Shown here: piece after piece, positions 5,501 through 5,553 of the stretch
Layout of the letters: every line of letters begins with the position of its first letter
How positions within the stretch are numbered: position 1 is the first letter of the stretch
Source of the DNA: Porticoccaceae bacterium
GTDB lineage: Bacteria; Pseudomonadota; Gammaproteobacteria; Pseudomonadales; Porticoccaceae
NCBI GenBank assembly: GCA_023255165.1
Contig: JALRJD010000341.1
Coordinates: 1 to 5,553, forward strand
DNA length: 5,553 nt
Reading direction: 5' to 3'
Notes under the pieces: generated by a model
Told to the model about the DNA's origin: nothing
The model's input: only the letters and a program-made list of their open reading frames with translations
The model's database searches: none
Position numbers and translations under genes: made by a program

Positions 5501-5553
5501 TGGGCGGCCCGATTCGCGTGTAAAGCGAGGTACTGTTTGAGCGACAGCGAGTT
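5501..5553. repeat. Likely dispersed intergenic repeat, cut by the window end
   Basis: The segment containing GCGAGGTACTGTTTGAGCG followed by ACAGCGAGTT resembles a widespread intergenic repeat that I recall from several gammaproteobacterial genomes, in which such a core is flanked by inverted arms. Only the left arm (GATTCGCGTGTAAA, 5511-5524) would be present; the matching right arm would lie beyond 5553. The family cannot be named from this fragment. Confidence 0.4.

Larger units (their letters stand above)
5081..5553. other. Repeat-rich non-coding tail after tatA
   Basis: This 473-bp stretch has no protein I recognise on either strand. It begins with about 40 bp of plain spacer containing a six-T run (5116-5121) without a good stem. 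It continues with three 29-nt tandem units (5122-5208), a hairpin cluster (5216-5379), a less structured part (5380-5500) and a terminal repeat-like segment (5501-5553). No tatB start (MFDIGFxE-type sequence) is present. The whole block looks like intergenic repeat material lying between tatA and whatever follows. Confidence 0.7.

Overview
The window reads as ordinary chromosome of a gammaproteobacterium of moderate GC content. All seven complete genes and the one partial gene lie on the + strand. The protein sequences and gene order (hslU, DUF971 gene, ubiE-ubiJ-ubiB, hisI, hisE, tatA) match the arrangement known in Pseudomonas and related marine groups. In Pseudomonas, polyhydroxyalkanoate genes sit between the DUF971 gene and ubiE; here only about 200 bp separate them. 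That, with the style of the repeats at the right end, makes me favour a marine Cellvibrionales-type organism. This is an inference from layout, not a proven placement.

Left block (1-827): the C-terminal third of the HslU unfoldase ATPase, followed one base later by a small DUF971 protein of unknown function. Next is a 203-bp gap (828-1030) with a perfect 14-nt tandem duplication, a short palindrome and a weak candidate promoter.

Middle block (1031-4055): ubiE, ubiJ and ubiB form a tight ubiquinone-biosynthesis operon. ubiJ overlaps ubiE by 1 nt and begins with GTG. ubiB overlaps ubiJ by 4 nt and begins with TTG. UbiE is the C-methyltransferase, UbiJ a lipid-binding accessory factor and UbiB the membrane-anchored atypical kinase/ATPase.

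Right block (4134-5080): hisI and hisE overlap by ATGA and encode two consecutive steps of histidine biosynthesis as separate proteins. tatA, the pore-forming subunit of twin-arginine export, follows 21 bp later. A possible extended -10 promoter inside an inverted repeat precedes hisI.

Tail (5081-5553): this 473-bp stretch holds no recognisable gene. tatB, expected directly after tatA, is absent. The tail instead contains three diverged 29-nt tandem units with small palindromic cores, a cluster of hairpins several of which have tips built on CATCC..TG, and a terminal segment resembling a dispersed intergenic repeat. One forward frame stays open for about 350 nt through this material to the window end, but it looks like a by-product of the repeats. 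No new biological system is visible. The tail is the only part of real curiosity.
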